NCBI GenBank assembly: GCA_033398695.1
Contig: CM065805.1
Span: 162,603,787 to 162,667,786 of the forward strand
Source: Orobanche coerulescens
Lineage: Eukaryota > Streptophyta > Magnoliopsida > Lamiales > Orobanchaceae
Length of the DNA: 64,000 nucleotides
Direction of reading: 5' to 3'
A program made the translations under genes and the position numbers. The notes under the pieces were generated by a model. The model saw only the letters and a list, made by a program, of their open reading frames with translations. It was not told where the DNA came from and made no database searches. The number at the start of each line of letters is the position of its first letter. The stretch's first letter is position 1. Positions 31,390 through 43,294 of this stretch are shown piece after piece.

Positions 31390-31712
31390 TGTATCACATG
31401 AGGGGTAGAAGCCACATAGCACGAAGCTGTATCACAATGAGTGGCCGAAGCCACAAAACACGAAGCTGTATCACAATGAGGGGCCGAAGCCACACAGCAC
31501 GAAGATGTATCACAGTGAGGGGCCGAAACCACATAGCACGAAGCTATATCACAATCAGGGGCCGAAGCCACACAGCACGAAGTTGTATCACAATGAGGGG
31601 CCGAAGCCACACAGCACGAAGCTGTATCACAATGAGTGGCCAAAGCAACACAGCACGAAGCTGTATCACGATGAGGGGCCAAAGCCACACAGCACGAAGC
31701 TGTATCACAATG
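31390..31712 (-). repeat. 39-bp minisatellite, about eight units
   Basis: Units of 39 bp with GAGGGGCCGAAGCCACACAG plus CACGAAGCTGTATCACAAT. Because 39 is a multiple of three, repetitive open frames appear on both strands; they are artefacts of the repeat. Confidence 0.9.
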
Positions 31713-33323
31713 AGGTCATCCAATGACCGTGACCTGCTGAACTGCTGGTGATGGGAAACCAATCGCGAAGGTTCAAGCCCCAGACTTACCCATAATGAGA
31801 TCACCCAATGACCGTGACCTACTGAACTGTAGGTGTTGGGAAACCAACCGTGAAGGTCCAAGCCCCAAACTTACCCATCGAGCACTAGCCAACACTATCC
31901 TCCAAAACACAATTATTCACAAACGGCAATGATCACAAGATTACCGAGTTCACAAGAATGATAGTGTGCTGCCTTGAGTCAGCCAACATGACAACAATAA
32001 CTCACGGATGGGCACCATCCTCAGTACCTTTAATTGGTTACCGACGACGGAAATGATAATCAACTATGTCTATGCCTTCAATCGACCATTACAACATCGA
32101 TGGCGAAACACCAACATCAATAGCAACACTTATATCGATGTCTTAATCGAACATCAATATCAACAATAACAATCGATACATTGATACCGTGAACCGGCTA
32201 CCGACAACAACAACAACAAGACGATCAACAATAACATTTGGCATAATTACCAAATGGTATCATATCAAACAATCCCCTGATATCAATGAAAATCATGAAG
32301 AGACTACGTCTCGAAATGATACAACACATCCATACATATATATGATAACATTAATCTCATTGACTAGTACAAGTATAAAACTTGCCTCAAACCGAAGAAG
32401 ATGAAATCCTCCAACGAATGACGAACGACGTCCTCTGACGATCACAAGCACTCGAACAACTTTGAATGAAATACAATTCATTCAATAACACAAAATCAAT
32501 AGAAAACAACACCATAGAAAACCTCAATTCAAGCCACACAAACGAATATCATAGTCCTCAACTATGAATTGTAACATCCTCCAATCACTCCAATAATCAA
32601 TTAACATGATCATTATGTTCTTAACACTTGTGAAAAGAATTCAAAAAGAATCATTAAGAACAACATCATATTAATCATTTCAAAACGATAATATCACCAT
32701 CAATACCTCAATAACATCATCAACACAACAAACATGATGTCTCTACCAATATCAATCACTAATTCCTCAAGAATTTCGGATTAATCAACAAGATTAACTC
32801 AACCATTTCAAGATTATGATAATTATCACATAACTCATCATAATCCTATACTAAAATGGTTAAAATCTCTCAAGAACACAACCAACAACAATAATCATCT
32901 CAATGCCATGTTAATCATCTAGCAATCTTAACATAACTCTTCCTAGACATGATTATAATCTCCAAGTATTCTTAAACATCAAGAACACAATCAACCTCAA
33001 GGCATAATCATCATAAGTTCATAAAAACTATGAAGAATCATACTATCATCCAACAATCACTAACCACACGAGGTAATCAACAACATCATCATCATCATAA
33101 TCTCGAGTCAAATACAAGATTAGCCAACATACCTCTTGAAAGTGAAGAACAACTTCAAACCCTTCAAGAAACACTCCAATCTTGAAGATCCCAAGCTCCA
33201 GTCTAAGTTAGGAAGCTCCAAAATAAGTTGGAAGGGGTTGGAAATCAGTAAGGGATGCAGAGGGATGATTTATAGAGAGAGAAATCGAAAATAGGTCGTG
33301 AAGAAATGAAAGACAAAACATGT

Positions 33324-33330
33324 CTTTATA
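33324..33330 (-). promoter_or_regulatory. TATA box of TE-E 5' LTR
   Basis: The minus strand reads ATTATAAAGACA, about 38 bp downstream of the nearest palindrome in the direction of transcription. It is conserved in the left LTR. Confidence 0.65.
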
Positions 33331-33367
33331 ATCTGCACAGTTCATTACGGCCTTTATATCACCACCT

Positions 33368-33710
33368 TAATGTATGTTATGCATTTAACGTACGTTATCA
33401 CCTCCACGTAGCATACGCTACGTAGTCCAAAACTAACTGCCTCAAAATGGGTATACATTACATACGTTAACGACACTTACGTACGTAACCAAGATCACCA
33501 TTACGTACGTTAACAACACGGTATAACGTACGTAATGTGCGTTGACCAACCTGTCCTAATTAAGCCACGGGAATCCACCCTAGCCCGGTCCCACACGCCA
33601 AAAGACAGATTTGATCTGGTACCCTGTGTTACGTACGTAACCAGCATGGCTTAACGTACGTAACACACCATCTGTAGCGTATGTAATACTGGACATATAA
33701 TGTACGCTAT
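33368..33710 (-). promoter_or_regulatory. TAACGTACGTTA palindrome array, right TE-E LTR
   Basis: Palindromes start at 33368, 33386, 33409, 33458, 33477, 33501, 33524, 33630, 33653, 33676 and 33699. Spacings inside clusters are 18, 23; 19, 24, 23; and 23, 23, 23. Forms include TTACGTACGTAA and TAATGTACGCTA, grading into the TAGCGCACGCTA motif of TE-C, TE-J and TE-M. Confidence 0.8.
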
Positions 33711-33917
33711 GGCTAGTATAATTAGCCAAAAATCTAAACTCACCAAGCAACATCCACACGACGAATACAATACTGACAACAAGTATAAATATTTCGATAC
33801 CGAAATATCCCAATATAATATACACTGTATCAGTCAAATATAACAACACTTGTACAATTCCAAATGAATACGTACAACACAAGTAAAACCAAAAAAAAAT
33901 TATCCCTGGATATTGCA

Positions 33918-34836
33918 CTCTTAGCACTCATGCCAGAGGCGGATACCAATACTTCATTACATTTACCCATGATTTTAGCCGGCATGGATATGTTTATATT
34001 ATGAAGTATAAACATGAATCTTTTCAAATGTTCAAAATATTCCAGAGTGAAGTATATAATCAACTTGTCAAGGCAATTAAAGCCCTTCGATCGGATCGAC
34101 GTGGCAAATACTTGATCCAAAAATTCGATGATCAACTTAGGAGTTGTGGAATTGTTTGACAACTTACTCTTCCTGGAACACCTCAGCATAACGGAGTGTC
34201 CGAGAGAAGGAATTTAACTTTATTAGATATGGTTCGATCCATGATGAGTCGAATGGAGCTTCCATTATCAATTTGGGGCCACGCCTTAGAAACAGCAGCA
34301 TTCACCCTTAACCATGTTCCATCTAAAGCAGTTGAAAAGACACCATTAGAGAAATGGACTAGTAAGAGACCAAACTTGTCTTTTATAAAGATCTAGGGTT
34401 GCAAAGCATTCGTATGGTGCCAAGTGTTTGACAAACTGGCAGCCATATCTGAAAGATGTTTATTTGTGGGATATCCTAAGAAAACTAAATGATACTACTT
34501 TTATAAGCCCCTAGAGAACAAACTGTTTGTTGCTCGAAATGATGTATTCTTAAAAAGGAAATTTATTTCCAAAATAGACAGTGGGAGAAGAATAATTCTC
34601 GAGAAAACTCAAGAACCACAAGAAGACATCGCTTCACCAATGGAAACTGAACAGGCTGAACAATCAGTTGAAGATCTAGTTCAAAGTACACAAGTCCCTC
34701 GCAGATCTGATAGGATGTGACAAGAACCTGAGAGATATGGGTATAACAGAGGATGACGATGCATCGCTCATAGATGATGAGCCTAGTACCTATACAGAAG
34801 CTGCTTCAGGACCAGAGTCCGAGGAATGGCTAGAAG
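33918..34836 (+). pseudogene. Copia integrase, second part (TE-D, piece 2)
   Basis: Integrase resumes with ARGGYQYFITFTHDFSRHGY, IKALRSDRRGKYL (second catalytic Asp) and PGTPQHNGVSERRN (catalytic Glu). An in-frame stop separates the last two. A Glu/Gln-rich linker with further stops leads to the border with TE-H at 34836, where the text GPESEEWLE continues across the insertion as AMKSEMQSMYENQVW. This confirms that pieces 2 and 3 were one gene. Confidence 0.9.
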
Positions 34837-35597
34837 TGTAACACCCCCAATCCACTCAGGGATATTACACGCCGTAGACCCTCTCCTCGAGGATCTACCA
34901 GGCTGGTAACTAAAATCAAACATCTAAACATCGCCTTTAAGGCTAAAATGACCCAGTAGACTGATTTGGTCTTTCTAATAATAACATACAACTCAATTCC
35001 AAACATATACCCACGCAGGGGTCAAAATACAATAAACTTCCGTACAACGGGGAAAAGATACTGCAGCGGAAAAGAAAATACAACTAGACTAATACGACAT
35101 CAACGGATCCTCGTGTGATTAGTATCGTTCATCTTTCATCATCCTTCGTGCCGACCCTGTATTATGCTCCAAAACCTGAATGCAAAAATAGACATCCACC
35201 CCCCCGAATACTCGGGGGTTAGCAAAACTCCACTGTTTTGCTAGTGCAAGAACAAAGTGCAAATACAAGCCATACAATTCACATTCCACGAATAACAATA
35301 ACCAGGAATCCTCAAAAATCCAAAAGTAATGAAAAGTACTTCCCGAGGCAAGAGTTTGGGTAAAACATTCCGAAACCGAAAGACCACAATTAAGGGGAAA
35401 CAATTTATGAAACAGTTTAAAATGCCATCGAGAGTTTTAATAGAAAACAATTTAGGATTACCGAATCCTTCGCTTTCCAAAAATCAACAGGGTCACAGCC
35501 CAAATGTTTTGTTTTCGCAAATAAAACCAACCATAATACACAAGGTTAAAAACCCACGTCATGCGTCCTCGACGGACATAAAATACACACGCACCCG

Positions 35598-36058
35598 TGA
35601 AGTTTCACTCGTGAATCCAGGTCGAAGCCAATGGAATTCCCTCCATGGCCCCGTCGAACCCTCCCGAGGTGAGCAAATACATTCACAAAACATAAGCAAC
35701 CGCACTCGTGAATCCAGTCAAGCCAATGGAATTCCTCCGTGATCCCACTGACCCTCCCGAGGTGAGCGAAAAACAATCATAAAATATACACACGTAGCGG
35801 TGAAGTTTCACTCGTGAACCTGTGTCGAAGCCATTGGAATTCCCTCCGTGGTCCCGCGAACCTCCCGAGGTGAGCAAACACATTCACAAAACACGACTCA
35901 CATCGCCAGACCGGTCGAAGCCACAAATCCCACTCCGTGATCCCGCGGACCCACCCGAGCCGGATAGCGAAATACTCAAGCACCACACGCCGCCAGACCG
36001 GGTCGAAGCCACGAATCCCACTCCGTGATCCCGTTGGACCCACCAGAGACGGCTAGCG
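35598..36058 (-). repeat. TE-H minisatellite, five units
   Basis: Units of roughly 85-100 bp built on GGTCGAAGCCAATGGAATTC, CCGTGGTCCC and CCCTCCCGAGGTGAGC. The last two units are diverged (GAAGCCACAAATCCCACTCC). The other LTR has the same five units at 41003-41476, with fewer small gaps. Confidence 0.85.
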
Positions 36059-37136
36059 AATCAATCATGCACAAATAACATATCACACCAAGGATATCCA
36101 AACAATTCACCCAAGGGCATCAGCCACTTAGCAAAATACCACGTCAAACCACAATGCACCGAAATGAAACAATATACATCCACACACAACACAAAGTGAA
36201 CAAACACACCAAACACATCCACAGGAGTCACATACTCGTTCATGAAACACACCAATCACAAAACACACGCGGTTTTGAAAGAGGGCCTTTAACAAGGCTA
36301 ACCAAATCTTTTGAAAACTCGATTCAAATAAACAAACAAACACACCAAGACTATCACCAATTATCATATACAAAAAACAAGAATAGTATGGACAAGGTAC
36401 TTGCCTCAAATAAGAACAACGCCGAGAATCAACCGAAGTAGGTTGACACGAACCGACAACGAACCCGCCGACTCCACCGATCGCCAACTTACGTTCATAA
36501 ACTACGAAGGACAATAACAACGATGAAATGAATTCCATAACATGACTCAAAGCCGTTGAATTCAAAGAACGAATGACGAAAGTTCAAGCGTTTTCCCCAA
36601 AACGGCCAAGAACACGATTCGTCCCGACAAAACACGAAAACAAAATTCCAAGTTGAAATATGGATATACAATCCATAGAATATGTTTAACAACATCATTT
36701 AACCATAATCGATCCATCAAAAACGGATGAAAAATGAGATCGAGGACAAATCCCCCAAAAAGTCGATTCGAAGGAAATCAAGAAATATACTTCGATTCGA
36801 CGAAGAACAATGGATTAAATGATGTTAAACACAATAATACTACCAAGATTAATCATACCCATCATGAATTAATCAATAATACGGAACGAATCGGACAAAA
36901 ACGCAAAAACCCCCAAATTCACGAAATTATGGTTCTAAGGAAGATTACCTTGATTCGCTGGATCAAAGGATGATAACGGATGATTGATTGATGATATTAA
37001 CTCAAGAACTTCATTGATTTGTTGTTAAACAACATGGCTCCACGGTAAGATCACCCTCAGCCGCGGAAGAGAAGGAGAAGAAGGAGCAAAATGGCCAAAA
37101 ACCCGTGTGCAGGGCCATAAACAGGCTGCACAGTGT

Positions 37137-37286
37137 GCCGCGGCCAATGAGTGTGCCGCGCACAGCCCAAAATGGCTCCCGGTGGTCGGCAGGTGCCACG
37201 GCCGGCCGGGCGTGTGCCGCGGCACCTTGCAGCTGGTTTGGCCGAAAATGCCACAGTGTGCCGCGCCTGCCGGCATGTGCCGCGGC
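37137..37286 (-). promoter_or_regulatory. CCGCGG palindrome array, TE-H 3' LTR (eroded)
   Basis: Full cores GCCGCGGC start at 37137, 37216 and 37279. Clipped forms (GCCGCGC) start at 37155 and 37260, giving pair spacings of 18 and 19 bp. The surroundings are very GC-rich. Confidence 0.65.
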
Positions 37287-37904
37287 CCACGGTGCGGCTC
37301 GCCGGCCGGAGCCGCCGAGCACTACCGGCCGTGACTCGCCGAAGCCGCGAGCACTACCGGCCGTGACTCGGCCGCTGCCACCTGGGCCAGATTGCCCGGC
37401 CATGACTCGACCGGGCCAACTCCGACGGCCCGAACGACCCCGAAACCCGAACCTGAATACGAATCGATGATACGGTTCTGACGTACTCTCAAAGACGAAT
37501 CTAAGAGCTAAGAGAACACACAATCCACCACCCGAAGGCTCGAATTCAACAACTAAGTAATTACCCAAAACTTTGGGAAATTACGAAAATGGCCCAAAAC
37601 ATCCGAAAATCACGATACGCGATCGAAACACCAAACCAAAGCTCGCAACATGAATAATAACATCAAATGAACTTACGAGAAACTCAAACAATAGCTGGAC
37701 GAGATTCGCAAGAATCGAACTCAAGTGTGGAAAAGTCGCTAAAAAGCTCGGAACTCAACAAAACGATACCGAAACGAACTCGGATGACAAAAAGTGCAGA
37801 ATTAATCATTCTCGAAATGACGAAACGGTCATGAGAGAGTCGTCAAAACGGACTCCGGCCGAAAAAAAGAAATTTACCGAAAATCGAAAATTGCGGATAT
37901 TACA

Positions 37905-40243
37905 TTCTACCCTCCTTAAAAGAAGTTTCGTCCCGAAACTTAAAACAAGTAGGGAGAAGCAATATCCCACCAGGAAAATTTAACGAGATACGCAAGGAAA
38001 TGCGTAACTTACGCCCATCGGCGAAACGTTACAGGCAACGCAAATGAATATGCGGCGTGAAAACACGCTCCACGACGACCAACACAACGTCGCCGTTAGG
38101 GATATAATAAAACCAACAAGTGACAAGCGTCATCAAATGGATAATACAATCAAGTCAATTATCCGAACAATCACAAAACACAACGAACGAAAATCAATAC
38201 GATTGACCAACTCAATGGTACATCAACCAAAACGCGAGCCAATCACTGGACAAATACGGAATTCCACCGCCCAAGGGTTGGAAGATCGAAAACGAGATTA
38301 ATTTCCCGAACTTAAGGGAATTAGGAAGGAGCCTGAATGCTCAACAATCACGAAACGAGGACAAAAACCGAACAAACAAACGACCGAGACAACAAAAATC
38401 GAACAATCATGTCCGAAACACGAAGGATAATAAAATTCAAACAACAACTCCCAGGATGAGCTGGTGAGAACTACAAGACATGCATTCCCATAAGATCCAC
38501 CGGAAAGGGAATAGCGATTGAAAAGTCACAACGACAAACGAGTTATCCCGAAACAATACCACCCTCGTTCGATCAATAAAAGCAAGAGATAGGAAAGTTC
38601 AGAAAATGTTAACGAACATAATGAGTCGACAAAGTCGAAAACACAAGAGTTCCAAATCCGATCCACTTCGAAAAAAAAAAGAACTAATAGAACCAAATGA
38701 TGTCGCTCCCGAACAAGGTTCACAAGAATCGAACTGAACCCGAAAAAGTCACAGCAATAACCAGATCGACCCATAACAAGATCACAGCTCGATCGGACGA
38801 TGAAACCGAAATACAGACCAAGTTCATAAAGTATCAACGAACATGAGTGAATCGATAGACTGAAGAAAGAGAAAATACAGAAGTCAAAATAGTACGAGTA
38901 TTACCTCCGACCTCGTCCACGAAATTCACAAAAATGGGAGCAAGGTAACAAGACATTAAACAACCGACACATAACGGAACCATCACCGATGCACACGGTC
39001 ATACCAAACCAAGCTCTAACAGCTCGCACATGCGCAACAACGTAAAAAAAAAATCACCACGAGGCGACAACATTCAACACCAACATCCCGCCTCTCACAG
39101 GGGGCTAACACAACAAATGTGTGGAAAACGACTCAACGCTCACACCGCCAATTCGATCATACTCGGGAGCAAACATCAAAATGACAATGCGAACATCACA
39201 CATACATACTCAGCCCTCAAACGGGAATGGATAGGTTTTAAAAACAAAAACCTCATTTTGAAAATAATTTAGAAGAACACCGGTTGATCTTGAGTATCAC
39301 CTTTCAAAAAGTACAAACGTGAAACATTGTTATCGAGACTTTGGAGAACCCTTTCGCATTTGATAAAAATGAGGACGCTTTCTCTTAGTGGAAACTTTCA
39401 GAAATTCGACCCTCGGGTCTAAATAAAAGTGTTTCTAAACATTGAAAATATCTCAAACATTTTGGTCCTCGAGGTAGAAAATTTTTGAAATATATTGTGG
39501 CACCTTGGATGTACCATAAGAAAATAACTCATTTGAAAAGTACGTCTCGAAATTTATTTTTTTCTAAGATACTCAAGGTTTTCAAAGATAATTCAATGGG
39601 CGAGAATGCCCAAAAATTTCAGATAATTACACGGAACATTATAGCGCCGTGGGTCCCGCGCCGGAACCCACCAGGCTAAAAACCATTTACAAAACGCCAA
39701 AAAGGTCGATGACGGTAATATTTCAAAACTCAAAAAAGCCATTTATAAAATACTAAATACCGTCATAAGAATTTCACCCAAACGATCAAGGCCATAATGC
39801 CAAAAACTCGGTTAAGGGAATCGATTTTCGAAATAAAACTCAGTCGGTAAAATACCGAAAGTCATTAGAAAAGGACTCACGCAGCGGATAAAAGAAATAC
39901 AGTTCAACATGCACAATCCAGCAACACTACTCCTCATATGAACGAAGTATGAGAGTCAAGTAACCACATATCACGAAATCAGAATTCATAAAAGGATTCT
40001 GTCACTTAACAAATAATCATAAAAATAGCTCGTGTCACACGAGGCACAACACAAAGAAGGGAGACTTACAGCCACAGGTCGCACGAAGATGATGATCGCC
40101 CCACGATACTAATCACGACCAACAAACTCAGACGACGCGTCGCGACACGACTCAGTCAGATAAAATCCGACGAGACAAAACTCAACAGACCCTACTTGAC
40201 CCGACAGCCTAGGTTTCCACAACCTAAGCTCTGATACCATTTA
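37905..40243 (-). other. TE-H internal region, no genes seen
   Basis: I find no gag, protease, RT or integrase motif on either strand. The segment 39636-39860 resembles the terminal part of a gypsy LTR in reverse (TAGCGCCGTGGGTCCCGCGC and ACGGTAATATTTC are similar in order to TE-C 9990-10150), so it may be a relic of another insertion. Confidence 0.65.
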
Positions 40244-43200
40244 TGTAACACCCCCAATCCACTCAGGGATATTACACGCCGTAGACCCTCTCCTCGAGGA
40301 TCTACCAGGCTCGTAAATAAAATCAAACATCTAAACATCGCCTTTAAGGCTAAAATGACCTAGTAGACCGATTTAGTCTTTCAATAATAACATACAACTC
40401 AATTCCAAACATATACCCACGCAGGGGTCAAAATACAATAAAATCCCGTACAACGGGGAAAAGATACTGCAGCGGAAAAGAAAATACAACTAGACCAATA
40501 CGACATCAATGGATCCTCGTGTGATTAGTATCGTTCATCTTTCATCATCCTTCGTGCCGACCCTGTGTTATGCTCCAAAACTTGAATGCAAAAATAGACA
40601 TCCACCCCCCGAATACTCGGGGGTTAGCAAAACTCCACTGTTTTGCTAGTGCAAGAACAAAGTGCAAATACGAGCCATACAATTCACATTCCACGAATAA
40701 CAATAACCAGGAATCCTCAAAAATCCAAAAGTAATGAAAAGTACTTCCCGAGGCAAGAGTTTGGGTAAAACATTCCGAAACCGAAAGACCACAATTAAGG
40801 GGAAACAATTTATGAAACAGTTTAAAATGCCATCGAGAGTTTTAATAGAAAACAATTTAGGATTACCGAATCCTTCGCTTTCCAAAAATCAACAGGGTCA
40901 CAACCCAAATGTTTTGTTTTCGCAAATAAAACCAACCATAATGCACAAGGTTAAAAACCCACATCATGCGTCCTCGACGGACATAAAATACACATGCACC
41001 CGTGAAGTTTCACTCGTGAATCCAGGTCGAAGCCAATGGAATTCCCTCCGTGGCCCCATCGAACCCTCCCGAGGTGAGCAAATACATTCACAAAACATAA
41101 GCAACCGCACTCGTGAATCCAGGTCGAAGCCAATGGAATTCCCTCCATGATCCCATCGGACCCTCCCGAGGTGAGCGAAAAACAATCATAAAATATACAC
41201 ACGTAGCGGTGAAGTTTCACTCGTGAACACAGGTCGAAGCCATTGGAATTCCCTCTGTGGTCCCGTCGAACCCTCCCGAGGTGAGCAAACACATTCACAA
41301 AACACAGTACTCACATCGCCTAGGACCGGGTAGAAGCCACAAATCCCACTCCGTGATCCCGTCGGACCCACCCGAGCTGGCTAGCGAAATACTCAAGCAC
41401 CACACGTCGCCTAGGACCGGGTCGAAGCCACGAATCCCACTCCATGATCCCGTTGGACCCACCAGAGACGGCTAGCGAATCAATCATGCACAAATAACAT
41501 ATCACACCAAGGATATCCAAACAATTCACCCAAGGGCATCAGCCACTTAGCAAAATACCACGTCAAACCACAATGCACCGAAATGAAACAATATACATCC
41601 ACACGCAACACAAAGTGAACAAACACACCAAACACATCCACAGGAGTCACATACTCGTTCATGAAACACACCAATCACAAAACACACGCGGTTTTGAAAG
41701 AGGGCCTTTAACAAGGCTAACCAAATCTTTTGAAAACTCGATTCAAATAAACAAACAAACACACCAAGACTATCACCAATTATCATATACAAAAAACAAG
41801 AATAGTATGGACAAGGTACTTGCCTCAAATAAGAACAACGCCGAGAATCGACCGAAGCAGGTTGACACGAACCGACTACGAACCCGCCGACTCCACCGAT
41901 CGCCAACTTACGTTCATAAACTACGAAGGACAATAACAACGATGAAATGAATTCCATAACACGACTTAAAGCCGTTGAATTCAAAGAACAAATGACGAAA
42001 GTTCAAGCGTTTTCCCCAAAACGGCCAAGAACACGATTCGTCCCGACAAAACACGAAAACAAAATTCCAAGTTGAAATATGGATATACAATCCATAGAAT
42101 ATGTTTAACAACATCATTTAACCATAATCGATCCATCAAAAACGGATGAAAAACGAGATCGAGGACAAATCCCCCAAAAAGTCGATTCGAAGGAAATCAA
42201 GAAATATACTTCGATTCGACGAAGAACAATGGATTAAATGATGTTAAACACAATAATACTACCAAGATTAATCATACCCATCATGAATTAATCAATAATA
42301 CGGAACGAATCGGACAAAAACGCAAAAACCCCCAAATTCACGAAATTATGGTTCTAAGGAAGATTACCTTGATTCGCTGGATCAAAGGATGATAACGGAT
42401 GATTGATTGATGATATTAACTCAAGAACTTCATTGATTTGTTGTTAAACAACATGGCTCCATGGTAAGATCACCCTCAGCCGCGGAAGAGAAGGAGAAGA
42501 AGGAGCAAAATGGCCAAAAACCCGTGTGCAGGGCCATAAATAAGCCGCACAAAGGTGTCGCGGCCCATGAGTGTGCCGCGAATGTGCCCAAAAATGGCTC
42601 CCAGGTGGTCGGCGGCTGCGCCGGCCGTGCAGCCGCGGCACCCGCATGCTGGCTGGCCGAAAAATGCCACAGAGTGTGCCGCGGCCTGCCGGCATGTGCC
42701 GCGCCCACGGTGCGGCCTCGCTCGCCGTAAGCCGCCGAGCACTACGGCCGTGACTCGCTGCCGGCCTGGGCCTGCATTGCCCGGCCATGACTCGACCGGC
42801 TAACTCCGACGGCCCGAACGACCCGAAACCCGAACCTGAATACGAATCGATGATACGGTTACGACGTACTCGCAAAGACGAATCTAAGAGCTAAGAGAAC
42901 ACACAATTCCGACCACCCGAAGGCTCGGAATTCAACAACGGAAGTAATTACCCAAAACTTTGGGAAATTACGAAAATGGCCCAAAACGTCCGAAAATCAC
43001 GATACGCGATCGAAACACCAAACCAAAGCTCGCAGCATGAATAATAACATCAAATGAACTTACGAGAAACTCGAAACAATAGTTTCGGACGAGATTCGCA
43101 AGAATCGAACTCAAGTGCGGAAAAGTCGCTAAAAAGCTCGGAACTCAACAAAACGATACCGAAACGAACTCGGATGACAAAAAGTGCAGAATTAATCATT

Positions 43201-43294
43201 CTCGAAATGACGAAATGGTCATGAGCGAGTCGTCAAAACAGAATCCGTCCGAAAAAAAGAAATTTACCGAAAATCGAAAATTGTAGATATTACA
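40244..43294 (-). repeat. TE-H 5' LTR
   Basis: 3051 bp, near-identical to the 3' LTR over most of its length. The palindrome region (about 42550-42780) differs much more than the rest. It is followed by the target duplication AGAAG. Confidence 0.92.
42557..42704 (-). promoter_or_regulatory. CCGCGG palindrome array, TE-H 5' LTR
   Basis: Full cores start at 42632 and 42678. Clipped cores lie near 42557, 42575 and 42698. The intact cores are not the same ones as in the other LTR, which points to independent erosion or base-calling loss. Confidence 0.65.

Larger units (their letters stand above)
11482..33917 (-). mobile_element. TE-E: gag-only gypsy element inserted in TE-D integrase
   Basis: Minus-strand element. 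The right (5') LTR is 30574-33917. The internal part is 28126-30573, with a tRNA-iMet-type primer site at its right and a polypurine tract at its left. The left (3') LTR is split into 11482-12400, 21285-22592 and 27122-28125 by TE-F and TE-G. Only a broken gag is encoded. It interrupts TE-D directly after the HTDVCGP motif, and integrase resumes after 33917. The outer ends are eroded: the left end lacks the TG, the right ends in TATTGCA, and the target duplication cannot be confirmed. Confidence 0.85.
30574..33917 (-). repeat. TE-E 5' LTR (uninterrupted copy)
   Basis: About 3344 bp, the intact reference for the split left LTR. Plus-strand order: conserved terminus (TGTAACACCCCCAAATCC), the expanded 39-bp minisatellite, R-U5 unique sequence, a TATA box on the minus strand (33324-33330) and the palindrome array (33368-33710). 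The outer end reads TATTGCA instead of TATTACA. Confidence 0.88.
34837..37904 (-). repeat. TE-H 3' LTR
   Basis: 3068 bp, plus-strand ends TGTAACACCCCCAATCC and GCGGATATTACA. It contains a five-unit minisatellite (35598-36058) and the palindrome array (37137-37286). Frames such as 35329-35742 recur in the other LTR but resemble no protein. Confidence 0.92.
34837..43294 (-). mobile_element. TE-H: large non-coding LTR retrotransposon
   Basis: LTRs at 34837-37904 (3') and 40244-43294 (5'), with a perfect target duplication AGAAG at 34832-34836 and 43295-43299. The primer site on the minus strand is TGGTATCAGAGCTTAGGTT (40221-40239), and the polypurine tract CTTTTAAGGAGGGTAGAA lies next to 37905. 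The internal region (2.3 kb) has no recognisable gene. This fits the LARD class: long LTRs, no proteins, moved by a partner. LTR ends and primer site match the chromovirus group, so TE-F-like elements are plausible helpers. Confidence 0.9.

Noticed and set aside
31398..31751. Repetitive open frames on both strands with ...RSHTARSCITM... units
   Set aside because: They arise from a 39-bp minisatellite whose unit is a multiple of three. No start context or protein family supports coding.
35329..35742. Frame recurring in both TE-H LTRs (also 40734-41150)
   Set aside because: It recurs only because LTRs are duplicated. It overlaps the minisatellite, has no recognised domain, and small indels change its end.
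37011..37568. 185-residue minus-strand frame in TE-H LTR (and frames at 12587-12880, 2206-2463)
   Set aside because: Frames over the GC-rich palindrome arrays lack stops because of composition. The peptides are Cys/Arg/Ala repeats with no family.
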